From positions 248,001 through 312,000 of the forward strand of contig NZ_BMVG01000005.1 in assembly GCF_014650595.1 (NCBI RefSeq): a stretch of 64,000 nt of DNA, read 5' to 3'. Positions 23,603-31,609 of the stretch are shown here, in pieces. Source of the stretch: Streptomyces alanosinicus (lineage in GTDB: Bacteria; Actinomycetota; Actinomycetes; Streptomycetales; Streptomycetaceae). The stretch's first letter is position 1, and each line of letters opens with the position of its first letter. The notes beneath the pieces were generated by a model. The model worked only from the letters and a program-made list of their open reading frames with translations. It ran no database searches and was not told the DNA's origin. The translations under genes and the position numbers were made by a program.

Positions 23603-25093
23603 CTAGTCACGGACCGCCACGCGCTCCGCTTCCGCCTCCCTCACGGTGGACCTGGCGACGACAACGGACTGCTGGGTGCGACGGTTGCGCAGACCGGTGA
23701 GGGTGAGTAGCAGGCCGGCCGCCGCGACGCCCGTGACGACCATGAAGCCGGGCCGGTAGCTGTCGAGGACGGCCTGCGGGGTGGCGTGGGCGGGGGCGCC
23801 GGCCGTCACCACGGCCGTGACCACCGCGAGGAAGATCGCGCCGCCCACCTGCACCGAGGTGTTGAGCAGACCGGAGACCATGCCCTGCTCGTGGTCCTCG
23901 ACCCCGTTGGTGGCCTGGATGTTGAGCGAGGGGAAGACCAGCGCGCAGGCCGCGCCGATCAGCAGCATGGACGGCAGGATCACGGCCGCGTACACCGGGT
24001 CGAGGTCGACGCGCAGGAACAGCGCGTAGCCGAGGACCATGAACGCGAAGCCGGTCGCGATCAGCCGGGGCGTACCGAACCGGTCGACGATCGCGCCGAC
24101 CTTCGTGGCGGACACCGCCACCAGCGCGCCCGCCGGCAGGAACGCGAGCGCCGTGTGCAGCGCCGACCAGCCGAGCAGGGACTGCATATAGAGCGTCGTC
24201 AGGAACTGGAAGCCCACATAGGAACCGAAGAAGGCGATCGCGCCGAGCTGGGCGCGGACCTGGCTGCCCGAGCGCAGCACGCCCAGCCGGATCAGCGGGC
24301 TCGGCGAGCGCCGCTCGACCAGGACGAAGCCGGTCAGCAGCACTGCCACGGCGAGGAAGGACAGCAGCGTGCGGGCCGAGGTCCAGCCGGCCTGCGGGGC
24401 CTGGACGACCGTGAACACCAGCAGCAGCATCGACGCGGTGCCGAGGACGGCGCCGGGGATGTCGTATCCGGCGTGGCCCTCCTCGCGGGCACTGCGCGGC
24501 AGCAGTCGCAGACCGGCGAGAAGCGCGAGCAGGGCGATCGGTGCGGGCAGCAGCATGGTGAAGCGCCAGCTGGCCTCGGTGAGCAGGCCCGAGAGCACCA
24601 GGCCCATGGAGAAACCGGTGGCGGCGCAGGTCGTGTAGATGGAGAGGGCGCGGTTGCGCAGCGGGCCCTCCGGGAACGTCGTGGTGATGATCGACAGTCC
24701 GGCCGGTGCCGTGAAGGCCGCGCTCAGGCCCTTGATGAAACGGCTGGCGATCAGCAGGGGACCCGAGTCCACGAGTCCGCCGAGCAGCGAGGCCAGCGCG
24801 AAGACACCGAGGGCGACGAGGAACACCTGACGCCGGCCGAGCAGATCGGCGGTGCGGCCGCCGAGGAGGAGCAGGCCGCCGTAGCCCAGGATGTAGCCGC
24901 TGACGATCCACTGCAGCGTGGACGTGGACAGGTGGAGGTCGGAGCCGATGGACGGCAGCGCGACGCCGACCATCGACACGTCCAGCGCGTCCAGGAACAT
25001 CGCCGCGCAGAGCACCAGCAGGGTGCCCCACAGCCGGGGGGTCCAGCGGACGGCCGGGGACGGGGCCGTGGAAGGGGGGAGCGGAGAGGTCAT
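23603..25093 (-). CDS. MFS transporter, DHA2-type drug:H+ antiporter
   Basis: A 496-residue inner-membrane efflux pump, long enough for 14 segments. Family motifs: the N-terminal LDALDVSMVGVALPSIGSDL (motif D1), the cytosolic loop GGRTADLLGRRQVFLVAL (motif A) and the motif-C-like GFSMGLVLSGLLTEASWRF. The MarR gene lies divergently with palindromes between, so export of a toxic compound is probably de-repressed when that compound binds MarR. The start at 25093 follows a purine-rich GGGGGAGCGGAGAGG. Substrate cannot be predicted. Confidence 0.93.
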   Translation of the reverse strand: MTSPLPPSTAPSPAVRWTPRLWGTLLVLCAAMFLDALDVSMVGVALPSIGSDLHLSTSTLQWIVSGYILGYGGLLLLGGRTADLLGRRQVFLVALGVFALASLLGGLVDSGPLLIASRFIKGLSAAFTAPAGLSIITTTFPEGPLRNRALSIYTTCAATGFSMGLVLSGLLTEASWRFTMLLPAPIALLALLAGLRLLPRSAREEGHAGYDIPGAVLGTASMLLLVFTVVQAPQAGWTSARTLLSFLAVAVLLTGFVLVERRSPSPLIRLGVLRSGSQVRAQLGAIAFFGSYVGFQFLTTLYMQSLLGWSALHTALAFLPAGALVAVSATKVGAIVDRFGTPRLIATGFAFMVLGYALFLRVDLDPVYAAVILPSMLLIGAACALVFPSLNIQATNGVEDHEQGMVSGLLNTSVQVGGAIFLAVVTAVVTAGAPAHATPQAVLDSYRPGFMVVTGVAAAGLLLTLTGLRNRRTQQSVVVARSTVREAEAERVAVRD

Positions 25094-25114
25094 GCCGACG
25101 AGACTACATGCATG

Positions 25115-25136
25115 TGCATCGAATGCAAATGCATTT
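25115..25136. promoter_or_regulatory. MarR operator candidate: overlapping TGCAT/ATGCA palindromes
   Basis: TGCATCGAATGCA (25115-25127) and AAATGCATTT (25127-25136) are two abutting inverted repeats, and ATGCAT also occurs just before them. The AT-rich block stands out from the GC-rich surroundings and lies between the divergent MFS and MarR genes, so it probably binds the MarR protein. Confidence 0.65.
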
Positions 25137-25178
25137 AATTCCAGTGCAATGATCTCGCTTCTCTGCTACGGTGCGCTC

Positions 25179-25592
25179 ATGGCGTCAGACAGGGCCGAGC
25201 AGACGCTCGTGGAGCAGTGGCGGGACATCCTCGCGCTGCATGCCCGCACGCAGTGCGAGCTGGACCGGGTGCTGCACGGACACGGCCTGTGCGGCAGCGA
25301 CTTCGAGGTCCTCGACCTGCTCGCCCAGGGCGCGGCGGCGGACGGCGAGTGTGCCTTCCGGGTGCAGGAGATCGCCGAGCGCGTCCACCTCAGCCAGAGC
25401 GCGCTGTCCCGGCTGATCGGCCGTCTGGAGAAGGACGGCCTGGTCGAGCGCGCCATGTGTGCCGAGGACCGGCGTGGGGTGCGGGTGGCGCTCACGGCGA
25501 AGGGGCGCGCGCTGCACGGTGACGTGCGGCCCGTGCAGCGCGCGGTGCTGGCCCGGATGCTGACCGAGACCGACTGGCCGGGGCCGAGCTGA
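25179..25592 (+). CDS. MarR-family transcriptional regulator
   Basis: A 137-residue winged-helix regulator, the usual size. HTH region: FRVQEIAERVHLSQSALSRLIGRLEKDGLVERAMCAEDRRGVRVALTAKG, including the recognition helix and the D-x-R-x wing. The dimerisation helices flank it. The ATG at 25179 lacks a ribosome binding site; TACGGT sits six bases upstream, again a leaderless pattern. It lies divergent to the MFS pump, with the TGCAT palindromes between, and most likely represses the pump and itself. Two cysteines (CGSDFE, AMCAED) could make it redox-responsive, which is speculative. Confidence 0.93.
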   Translation: MASDRAEQTLVEQWRDILALHARTQCELDRVLHGHGLCGSDFEVLDLLAQGAAADGECAFRVQEIAERVHLSQSALSRLIGRLEKDGLVERAMCAEDRRGVRVALTAKGRALHGDVRPVQRAVLARMLTETDWPGPS

Positions 25593-25649
25593 CCGGGGCC
25601 GACTGTCCGAGATCGAGCTGTCCGGGGCCGACCGGCTGACGTCGACCGG

Positions 25650-25672
25650 CTGACCCCGACCGGCCGGGGTCA
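25650..25672. terminator. Hairpin between convergent marR and isomerase-like genes
   Basis: CTGACCCC at 25650-25657 pairs with GGGGTCAG at 25665-25672 around a GACCGGC loop. It overlaps the stop codon of the minus-strand gene. The preceding bases (25585-25655) repeat ACCGG and GGGGCCGA motifs. It may end transcripts from both sides. Confidence 0.55.
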
Positions 25673-26413
25673 GATTCCGCCCTTCTCCCGCCACAGCTCG
25701 GCGAGCGAGCGGTCACCGGACACATGCGGCACGGGCCTGCGGTTCCACAGCGCCAGATACAACTCCTCGGCCGGCCCGGACAGTTCGGCCTCGACCTCCT
25801 CCCCGGCCTTCCGCACGGTCACCGGCGGCTCGGCCGTGAGCCGTACGGTCCACACCGCGTCTGTCCCCTCGTCCAGCGCGCGCACCCGCAGCACCCGGGG
25901 CTCCGGTGTGCGCAGCCGGCTCCGGGAGCGGGCGTGGAAACCGCGCAGCAGTTCGTCGATGCCGTCCACCGCGAAGTCCGGTGCGACCGGCGTCGCCGTA
26001 CCGCCGCGCGCGGCCTCGGCGTCATAGCGGTGGACGGTCGTCTCGTGCGCCTGCCGGCGCGCCCAGAACGCCAGCGGGGAAGGATGGTCGAGCGTCGGAA
26101 GGAAGCTCCAGCAGTTCACATCGGCGGGTGCGGCGGCCAGGGTGTCGACCAGCAGGCGGTGACTGTCCCGGTACCAGTCCACCAGGGCGGCGCCGTCCAC
26201 GTCCGGTACGTCGTCGAGCGGGCGGCGCTCCGTGAGTCCGTCGGCGACGAAGGCCGCGGCCCACCGGTGCACCGCGCCGGTGTGCCGCAGCAGATCGCGC
26301 ACCTGCCACTCGGGACAGGTCGGCACCTTGGCGTCGGTCCCCGCCGCCGCGGCGGCCGTCGCGAGCAACCGGCCCTCCCGGTCCAGGGTCTGAAGGAAGT
26401 CGGCAGTGTCCAT
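25670..26413 (-). CDS. Maleylpyruvate-isomerase-family, mycothiol-dependent enzyme
   Basis: A second member of the family in this window, 247 residues and full length with both domains. The N-terminal DinB-like helical bundle carries the metal ligands in CPEWQVRDLLRHTGAVHRW and ARRQAHETTVHRYDAE, the classical H-x3-E-x3-H type site. The C-terminal MDMPI_C-like domain follows (RALDEGTDAVWTVRLTAEPPVTV ... LSGPAEELYLALWNRRP). Probably cytosolic and mycothiol-using; the substrate is unknown. The ATG at 26413 has no clear ribosome binding site but a CACACT six bases upstream. The gene is co-directional with, and 79 bases downstream of, the MFS gene at 26493-27725. Confidence 0.88.
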   Translation of the reverse strand: MDTADFLQTLDREGRLLATAAAAAGTDAKVPTCPEWQVRDLLRHTGAVHRWAAAFVADGLTERRPLDDVPDVDGAALVDWYRDSHRLLVDTLAAAPADVNCWSFLPTLDHPSPLAFWARRQAHETTVHRYDAEAARGGTATPVAPDFAVDGIDELLRGFHARSRSRLRTPEPRVLRVRALDEGTDAVWTVRLTAEPPVTVRKAGEEVEAELSGPAEELYLALWNRRPVPHVSGDRSLAELWREKGGI

Positions 26414-26492
26414 GGCGTGAGTGTGCCGGACGGAGCGCGCCCGCGGGCCGGAATGTCCGGCACGGGGGAGAGCCCGCGTTGCGGCGCCGGTG

Positions 26493-27725
26493 TCAGCCGC
26501 CCAGCGTCCGCCGCGTGGCCACCCCGATGACCGCGGCGACGGCGGCCAGCGCCGCCACGCTGGTGAGCGCGGTCGGCAGGGAGAACCAGTCGGCCATGAA
26601 ACCGATCGCGGGCGGCCCGAGGAGCATGCCGCCGTAGCCCAGCGTCGAGGCGACGGCCACGCCGGACGGGCCGGTCAGTGAGCCCGCCCGCTCCACGGCG
26701 ACCGGGAAGAGATTGGCGAGCCCGAGCCCGGTGACGGCGAAACCGAGCAGCGCGCCCCACACGGAGGGGGCCAGCGAGCCGAGCAGCATGCCCGCCGCCG
26801 CGACGGTACCGCCGGCGATCACCGTGCGCGTCCGGCCGAGCCGCTCCAGCAGGGTGGTGCCGGTCGCCCGGCCCACGGTCATGGCCAGCGCGAAACACGA
26901 GTACCCGGCCGCCGCCACGCCGGACGACGCCATCAGGTCCTGCTGGAGATGGAGCGCGCCCCAGTCGGCCATGGCGCCTTCGCCGTAGGCGGTGCACAGC
27001 GCGATGAGTCCGAAGACGACGACCAGGCCACGGCTGCCGGTCCGGCGCGGTGCGGCACGGCCTTCCGTCGCGGCACTGCCTTCCGCCGCGGTCGGGGACG
27101 GAGCCCGGTCCGCGGGCGCCGGCGGCTCCAGCCGCAGCAGGGTGCGTCCCGCGACGGCCGTGACAAGCAGCCCGGTCAGGGTGAGGCCGAGCAGATGCCG
27201 GGTGGGGGAGAGGGCGCCGGCGACCAGCCCGCCGAGACCGGCGCCGATCATGCCGCCGAGGCTGAACGCGGCGTGGAACGTGGGCATGATCGGCCGCCGC
27301 AGCGCGGTCACCAGGTCGACGGCGGCACTGTTGAAGGCGACGTTGATGCCGCCGTAGGCGGCGCCGAAGACGAGGAGTACGGCGCCGAGGGCGGGCGCGG
27401 AGTGGGTCAGCGGGGGCAGGCTGACGCTGAGGGAGAGCAGCACGGCGCACACCACGGTGACCGGATGGCTGCCGTAGCGGCGGCACAGCCGCCCGATCAG
27501 GGTCATGGTGACGACGGCACCGGCGGAGACACCGAGCAGGGCCAGCCCCAGATCGCTGGCCGAGGCGTCGGTCTGCTGCTTGATGGCGGGGATCCGCACC
27601 ACCCAGCCCGCGAAGATGAAGCCGTCGAGCGCGAAGAAGGCGGTCAGGGCGATGCGAAGACGGGTGAGATCGCTGGTGGCACCCGGCACGACACTGTGCG
27701 ATCGGGTTTTGTTTATTTGCGGCAC
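26493..27725 (-). CDS. MFS transporter (12-segment, sugar/drug type)
   Basis: A 410-residue membrane protein with about 12 hydrophobic segments and a long polar central loop (PPAPADRAPSPTAAEGSAATEG) typical of MFS proteins. The early ALTAFFALDGFIFAGWVVRIPAIKQQ and the loop IGRLCRRYGSHPVTVV match a subgroup of MFS permeases of unknown specificity seen in Streptomyces. Start is GTG 27725, in GTGCCGCAA; TAGGCT lies six bases before it, the same leaderless layout as nearby regulator genes. It could form a unit with the isomerase-like gene downstream; the transported compound is unknown. Confidence 0.88.
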   Translation of the reverse strand: MPQINKTRSHSVVPGATSDLTRLRIALTAFFALDGFIFAGWVVRIPAIKQQTDASASDLGLALLGVSAGAVVTMTLIGRLCRRYGSHPVTVVCAVLLSLSVSLPPLTHSAPALGAVLLVFGAAYGGINVAFNSAAVDLVTALRRPIMPTFHAAFSLGGMIGAGLGGLVAGALSPTRHLLGLTLTGLLVTAVAGRTLLRLEPPAPADRAPSPTAAEGSAATEGRAAPRRTGSRGLVVVFGLIALCTAYGEGAMADWGALHLQQDLMASSGVAAAGYSCFALAMTVGRATGTTLLERLGRTRTVIAGGTVAAAGMLLGSLAPSVWGALLGFAVTGLGLANLFPVAVERAGSLTGPSGVAVASTLGYGGMLLGPPAIGFMADWFSLPTALTSVAALAAVAAVIGVATRRTLGG

Positions 27726-27792
27726 AAACTCAGCCTAGGTGGGGGTGCGGGACCGGGGCAAGGGGATACGGGCGGCGCCGCGGCCTCGACGA

Positions 27793-27844
27793 CGCGGCTT
27801 CGGTGCGCGGCTTCGGTGCGTGGCATCGGCGCGCGGCTTCGGGA
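27793..27844. repeat. 13-bp degenerate tandem repeat, four copies
   Basis: Units of the form CGCGGCTTCGGTG occur at 27793, 27806, 27819 (variant CGTGGCATCGGCG) and 27832 (variant ending GGA). They lie in the intergenic region beside the MFS start. Confidence 0.6.
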
Positions 27845-27960
27845 CGCGGGCCGCGTGCGTGCGCACCGCCCCGCGCGCGCCCGCCGTCCGGCGCCGCTCA
27901 CACCGTGGGACAGCCGGATGCCGCCGTCACTCACATCGGCGACAGCGGCTTTTCTCGTGC

Positions 27961-27990
27961 GTCCCGGGGTGTCCCGGGGTGTCCCGGGGG
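27961..27990. repeat. 10-bp tandem repeat, three copies
   Basis: GTCCCGGGGT, GTCCCGGGGT and GTCCCGGGGG lie head to tail in the intergenic region. Each unit contains the palindrome CCCGGG. Function unknown; a slippage-prone array. Confidence 0.8.
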
Positions 27991-28209
27991 CTCAGGGATC
28001 GGGGCGCGTGGGCGCACGAATCCGCGGATGTGGCCTTGACCTGCGCCGACTTGTGCTCTTCGATGGCGACGGCGGCGTCAATGCGATGCGGTTCCTGCTT
28101 CGTTCGGGGTACTTCCGCGGTGGGTGTGCCCGGTCCGCCGCGGGATACAGCTCGGTTAATGCTTGTTCACGAGCTGGTTGCCGACGGGTGAGCGGTCCAT
28201 GATGTCCTC

Positions 28210-28605
28210 ATGACGTTGGCCTCGCGCGCGCTCGCGCAATTGGCGACCTGGCCCGACCTGAATCGGGCGGTTCCGAGCTGCGGCCTCGGACAGGCGGTGA
28301 GTTCGGCCCAGGGCGAGATCGCCCACTTCCACTCGGACCGTGATGTCGATCTGCGGCTGACCGACCGGGCGATCAGGCGGTTCGCCAAGGACCTCCAGGA
28401 CTCGGGGGTGATCAGGATCGTGCCCGGGTCGCAGTGGGTGACGCTGCGCCTCGACGCGGCGAGCGACGTCGACCTGCTGCTGACCCTGGTGAGCGTCGCG
28501 CTCAAGGCCCAACAGGCCTGGCCCGACTCGCTGGACAGACCACCGACCGGTTGCAACGACCAGCGCGGCGCGGGCTTCGTGAAGGCCGACCTCGGCGCCT
28601 TCTGA
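28210..28605 (+). CDS. DUF5519 / 'luciferase domain' family protein
   Basis: A 131-residue soluble protein that matches my recollection of the small Streptomyces family annotated as luciferase-domain or DUF5519. Blocks: LASRALAQLATWPDLNRAVPSCGLGQAVSS, EIAHFHSDRDVDLRLTDRAIRRF, then SGVIRIVPGSQWVTLRLD and DVDLLLTLVSVALKAQQAWPDS. The 'luciferase' label comes from distant similarity, not proof of light-emitting chemistry; the domain may bind a hydrophobic ligand or act on phospholipids. A single gene with no operon partner; a hairpin follows at 28618-28649. CATGAT six bases before the ATG suggests a leaderless mRNA. Confidence 0.75.
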   Translation: MTLASRALAQLATWPDLNRAVPSCGLGQAVSSAQGEIAHFHSDRDVDLRLTDRAIRRFAKDLQDSGVIRIVPGSQWVTLRLDAASDVDLLLTLVSVALKAQQAWPDSLDRPPTGCNDQRGAGFVKADLGAF

Positions 28606-28617
28606 GCCGCCCCCGAC

Positions 28618-28649
28618 GGCAGCCGCCGAGTTGGGTGCCCACGGCTGCC
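28618..28649 (+). terminator. Hairpin after the DUF5519-like gene
   Basis: GGCAGCCG (28618-28625) pairs with CGGCTGCC (28642-28649), starting 13 bases after the stop codon. It is the only clear structure in the 28606-28847 gap; I see no gene in the rest of that gap. Confidence 0.45.
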
Positions 28650-28847
28650 CGGTCCGGGTGGCTACGACCGCCGGGCCGGGCGTGTACGACCGCCTGCCCG
28701 AGGCGTGCGTGGCCGGCCGGCCGGCCCGACGTGGCGCCGCGGCGACGGCCGGTACAGCACCGGGCTCCGCCGGCGCGGTCGCGGGCCGCGTCAGCGCGTC
28801 CACGGGATCCGGTGAGGCAAGCCGGACACTGCCGTGCCCGGCTCCCG

Positions 28848-29633
28848 TCACGCCGTGAGGACGCGGACGCCTGCCTCCTCGAAGCGGCGTACCGTCTCCT
28901 GGCCCACCGCCGAGTCCGTCACGAGCGTGTTCACCAGATCCGTCCCGCAGATCCGGGCGAACGCCCGCTGGCCCAGCTTGCTGGAGTCCGCCGCGACCAC
29001 CACCCGCTCGGCGCGCTCGCACAGCAGCCGGTTGATCGCGGCCTCCGCCTCGTCATGGGCCGCGGCGCCATGGGTGACGTCGAAGGCGACGACACCGAGC
29101 ACGGCCACGTCGAGCGTGATCTGCCCGAGCACCCCGTCCGCGAGCGGACCGATGAGTTCGTACGACTGCGGGCGCGCCACCCCGCCCGTCACCACGATCT
29201 TGAACTGGGGCCGTACGGCCAGCTCGTTGGCGATGTTGAGCGCGTTGGTGACGACGGTGAGCGCAGGTGAGCCGGCGGCCAGGTCGCCGCGCACGGCCAG
29301 GGCGCGGGCCACCTCCGTCGTGGTCGTACCGCCGGTCAGGCCCACCGCCTCGCCGGGGGCGACGAGTTCGGCGACCGCCTTGGCGATGCGCTGCTTCTCC
29401 GAGGCGCGCCGGGCCGTCTTGTAGCGCAACGGCAGTTCGTACGACACCCCGTGCACCACCGCTCCGCCCCGGGTGCGCACCAGCATCTGCTGCTCGGCGA
29501 GCTGGTCGAAGTCCCGGCGGATCGTCGCCGCCGACACCGCCAGCTCGGCCGCCGCCTCCTCGACCTCCAGCCGGCCGCGCTCGACGAGCAGTTCCAGCAG
29601 TGCCATCCAGCGGGCGTCCCGGGACATCCGCAC
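28848..29633 (-). CDS. DeoR/GlpR-family regulator of the AgaR type
   Basis: A 261-residue sugar-phosphate-responsive repressor. The N-terminal DeoR helix-turn-helix is RWMALLELLVERGRLEVEEAAAELAVSAATIRRDFDQLAEQQMLVRTRGGAV. The effector domain has the phosphosugar-isomerase-like GLTGGTTTTEVARAL (phosphate loop), VTNALNIANELA, GGVARPQSYELIGP and VVAADSSKLGQRAFARI. CGGAGGT before the start supports ATG 29633. It is divergent from the AgaS-like isomerase gene, with TGATTGT/ACAATCA repeats between, so it likely represses the amino-sugar genes until a sugar phosphate appears. Confidence 0.93.
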   Translation of the reverse strand: MRMSRDARWMALLELLVERGRLEVEEAAAELAVSAATIRRDFDQLAEQQMLVRTRGGAVVHGVSYELPLRYKTARRASEKQRIAKAVAELVAPGEAVGLTGGTTTTEVARALAVRGDLAAGSPALTVVTNALNIANELAVRPQFKIVVTGGVARPQSYELIGPLADGVLGQITLDVAVLGVVAFDVTHGAAAHDEAEAAINRLLCERAERVVVAADSSKLGQRAFARICGTDLVNTLVTDSAVGQETVRRFEEAGVRVLTA

Positions 29634-29688
29634 CTCCGTTCCCTGGTGTTCCGGTGACCCTAGCGCACCCCACTTTGCGCGCGAATGC

Positions 29689-29731
29689 TTGATTGTGCTC
29701 GAAAGCTAGCTATATCTTGCAGGAACAATCA
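29689..29731 (+). promoter_or_regulatory. Promoter and DeoR operator candidate before the isomerase gene
   Basis: TTGATT (29689-29694), a 16-base spacer and TATATC (29711-29716) form an unusually consensus-like promoter for a Streptomyces. An inverted repeat TGATTGT (29690-29696) with ACAATCA (29725-29731) frames it, which fits binding by the DeoR-type protein encoded divergently. Confidence 0.6.
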
Positions 29732-29750
29732 GCTAGGGGAGGGTGTGGGC

Positions 29751-30632
29751 ATGACCCATGTCGAGAACGAGCTGAACAGCCAGCCGGAGTGCTGGATACG
29801 GGCTGCCGAGGCGGCGGGGCGGCACCGCGGCGCGCTGCCGGGGCCGGGGGAGCGGGTCGCGATCGTGGGCTGCGGCACCTCGTACTTCATGGCGCAGGCG
29901 GTGGCCGGCCTGCGGGAGGGCGCCGGCCAGGGCGAGACCGACGCGTTCGCGGCCTCCGAGTTTCCGTACGGGCGGACGTACGACCGGGTCGTGGCCCTCA
30001 CCCGCTCCGGTACGACGACCGAAGTGCTCGGACTTCTTGGGCAGTTGAGGGGGCGGACCCGGACCACCGCCATCACCGCCGACCCCGGCACGCCCGTCAT
30101 GTCCGCCGCCGACGACCTCGTCGTGCTGGACTTCGCCGACGAACGCTCCGTCGTCCAGACCCGGTTCGCCACCACCGCCCTCACCCTCCTGCGCGCCCAT
30201 CTCGGCCTGCACACCGACTCCGTCGTGGCCGACGCGCGCACCGCCCTCGCCACTTCTCTTCCCGAGGGACTCCTCTCCTGCACCCAGTTCACGTTCCTCG
30301 GACGCGGCTGGACCGTCGGGCTCGCAGGCGAGGCCGGGCTGAAGATGCGCGAGGCGTCGCTGGCGTGGACCGAGGCGTACCCGGCGATGGAGTACCGGCA
30401 CGGCCCGATCAGCATCACCACCGAGGGCACGGCCACCTGGATGCTCGGCGAGGCACCCGAAGGGCTCGCGCGGCAGGTGCGTGCCACCGGCGGGGCGTGG
30501 ATCGACGGCGGACTCGACCCGCTCGCCGAACTCGTCCGCGTCCAGCGGCTCGCCGTCGCCGTCGCCGCCGCCCGCGGACTCGACCCGGACCAGCCGCGCC
30601 ATCTCACCCGCTCGGTGATCCTCACCCCATAG
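29751..30632 (+). CDS. agaS: SIS-domain sugar-phosphate isomerase/deaminase (AgaS-like)
   Basis: A 293-residue cytosolic protein with tandem SIS folds, like AgaS, which converts galactosamine-6-phosphate or related amino-sugar phosphates to ketose phosphates. Motifs: RVAIVGCGTSYFMAQAVAGL, VVALTRSGTTTEVLGLLGQLRG, FLGRGWTVGLAGEAGLKMREASLAWTEAYPAMEYRHGPISI with the catalytic Glu/His region. GGGGAGGG supports ATG 29751. The DeoR regulator upstream and class II aldolase downstream complete a galactosamine/tagatose-type degradation path (deamination-isomerisation, then aldol cleavage), but no ketose-phosphate kinase is adjacent. The stop codon TAG lies inside a long inverted repeat. Confidence 0.85.
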   Translation: MTHVENELNSQPECWIRAAEAAGRHRGALPGPGERVAIVGCGTSYFMAQAVAGLREGAGQGETDAFAASEFPYGRTYDRVVALTRSGTTTEVLGLLGQLRGRTRTTAITADPGTPVMSAADDLVVLDFADERSVVQTRFATTALTLLRAHLGLHTDSVVADARTALATSLPEGLLSCTQFTFLGRGWTVGLAGEAGLKMREASLAWTEAYPAMEYRHGPISITTEGTATWMLGEAPEGLARQVRATGGAWIDGGLDPLAELVRVQRLAVAVAAARGLDPDQPRHLTRSVILTP

Positions 30633-30695
30633 GCCCTGTCGTCAAATTCCCGCCTGCCCGGCGGGCGGACGACGGGAATTTGACGACAGGGCCTA
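30630..30695. repeat. 66-bp element with perfect 23-bp inverted repeats, TA at both ends
   Basis: The left arm (30630-30652, TAGGCCCTGTCGTC...) and right arm (30673-30695, ...GACGACAGGGCCTA) are exact reverse complements over 23 bases, around a 20-base GC-rich centre that can fold further. The arms include AAATT, unlike the GC-rich surroundings. Both ends carry TA, as expected for a miniature element with TA target duplication. It forms a very stable hairpin between the isomerase and aldolase genes, and supplies the isomerase stop codon. It could be a mobile-element remnant, a terminator, or both. Confidence 0.8.
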
Positions 30696-30728
30696 GGACC
30701 CGGCCCACGCCCCGGAAGGACCCCGCAC

Positions 30729-31586
30729 GTGCCCCTTGCGTCCACCGGCGAGCTGGTCACCGCAGCCGCCGGCACCAGATCCGCCGTCGCCGCGTTCAAC
30801 GTCATCACCCTGGAACATGTCGAGGCCGTCATCGCCGGCGCCGAGTCGGCCGGTACCCCCGTCGTCCTCCAGGTCAGCGAGAACGCCGTCAAGTTCCGCT
30901 ACGGCCGGCTGCTGCCGCTGGCCCGCGCGGCCGTCGCCGCCGCCGAACACGCCACCGTCCCCGTCGCTCTGCACCTGGACCATGTGCAGAGCGACCACCT
31001 GCTGCGCCAGGCGCACGACGCCGGGTTCAGCTCGGTGATGTACGACGCGGCCCGGCTGCCGTACGCCGACAATCTCTCCGCGACCCGGGCCGCCGCCGAC
31101 TGGGCCCACTCCCAAGGGCTCTGGATCGAGGCCGAGCTGGGCCAGGTCGGCGGCAAGGACGGCAGGCCCCCGCTGGACGCGCACGCGCCCGGCGCCCGCA
31201 CCGATCCCGACCAGGCCCGCGACTTCGTGACCGGCACCGGCGTCGACGCGCTCGCCGTCGCCGTCGGCAGCGTGCACGCGATGACCACCCGCACCGCCAG
31301 CCTCGACCACGGCCTGCTCAAACGGCTGTCCGCCGGGCTGGCCGTCCCGCTCGTCCTGCACGGCTCCTCCGGAGTGCCGGACGACGGGCTGGTCGCGGCG
31401 GTCGCCGGCGGCATCGCCAAGGTCAACATCGGCACCGCCCTCAACATCGCCATGACCGCGGCGATCCGGGAGTTCCTCGCCGCCCACCCGGAGGCCGTCG
31501 ATTCACGCACGTACCTGAGCGTGGGACGGGAGGCGATGGCTCACGAGGTCACCCGGATCATCGGGGTGCTGTCCGGGGCGGCCTGA
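30729..31586 (+). CDS. Class II fructose/tagatose-bisphosphate-type aldolase
   Basis: A 285-residue zinc-dependent aldolase related to GatY/KbaY and FbaA, which splits ketose bisphosphates into dihydroxyacetone phosphate and glyceraldehyde-3-phosphate. Zinc and substrate motifs: VALHLDHVQSDHLL (catalytic Asp and His ligand), GLWIEAELGQVGGKD, AVAVGSVHAM (His), LVLHGSSGVPDD (His) and INIGTA-like KVNIGTALNIAM. GTG start at 30729 behind GGAAGGA. Its partner genes are the AgaS-like isomerase and DeoR regulator, which favours a tagatose-1,6-bisphosphate-type substrate over glycolysis. The inverted-repeat element upstream may reduce its expression relative to the isomerase. Confidence 0.9.
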   Translation: MPLASTGELVTAAAGTRSAVAAFNVITLEHVEAVIAGAESAGTPVVLQVSENAVKFRYGRLLPLARAAVAAAEHATVPVALHLDHVQSDHLLRQAHDAGFSSVMYDAARLPYADNLSATRAAADWAHSQGLWIEAELGQVGGKDGRPPLDAHAPGARTDPDQARDFVTGTGVDALAVAVGSVHAMTTRTASLDHGLLKRLSAGLAVPLVLHGSSGVPDDGLVAAVAGGIAKVNIGTALNIAMTAAIREFLAAHPEAVDSRTYLSVGREAMAHEVTRIIGVLSGAA

Positions 31587-31609
31587 GGTCCGTCCCCGGC
31601 GGGGGCGGC

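Larger units (their letters stand above)
27726..28209. other. 484-bp intergenic region with short tandem repeats
   Basis: No frame here has credible coding signals. It holds the divergent starts of the MFS gene and the DUF5519-like gene, and two short tandem arrays listed separately (27793-27844 and 27961-27990). CATGAT at 28198-28203 sits six bases before the start of the next gene and could be a -10 element. Confidence 0.6.
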
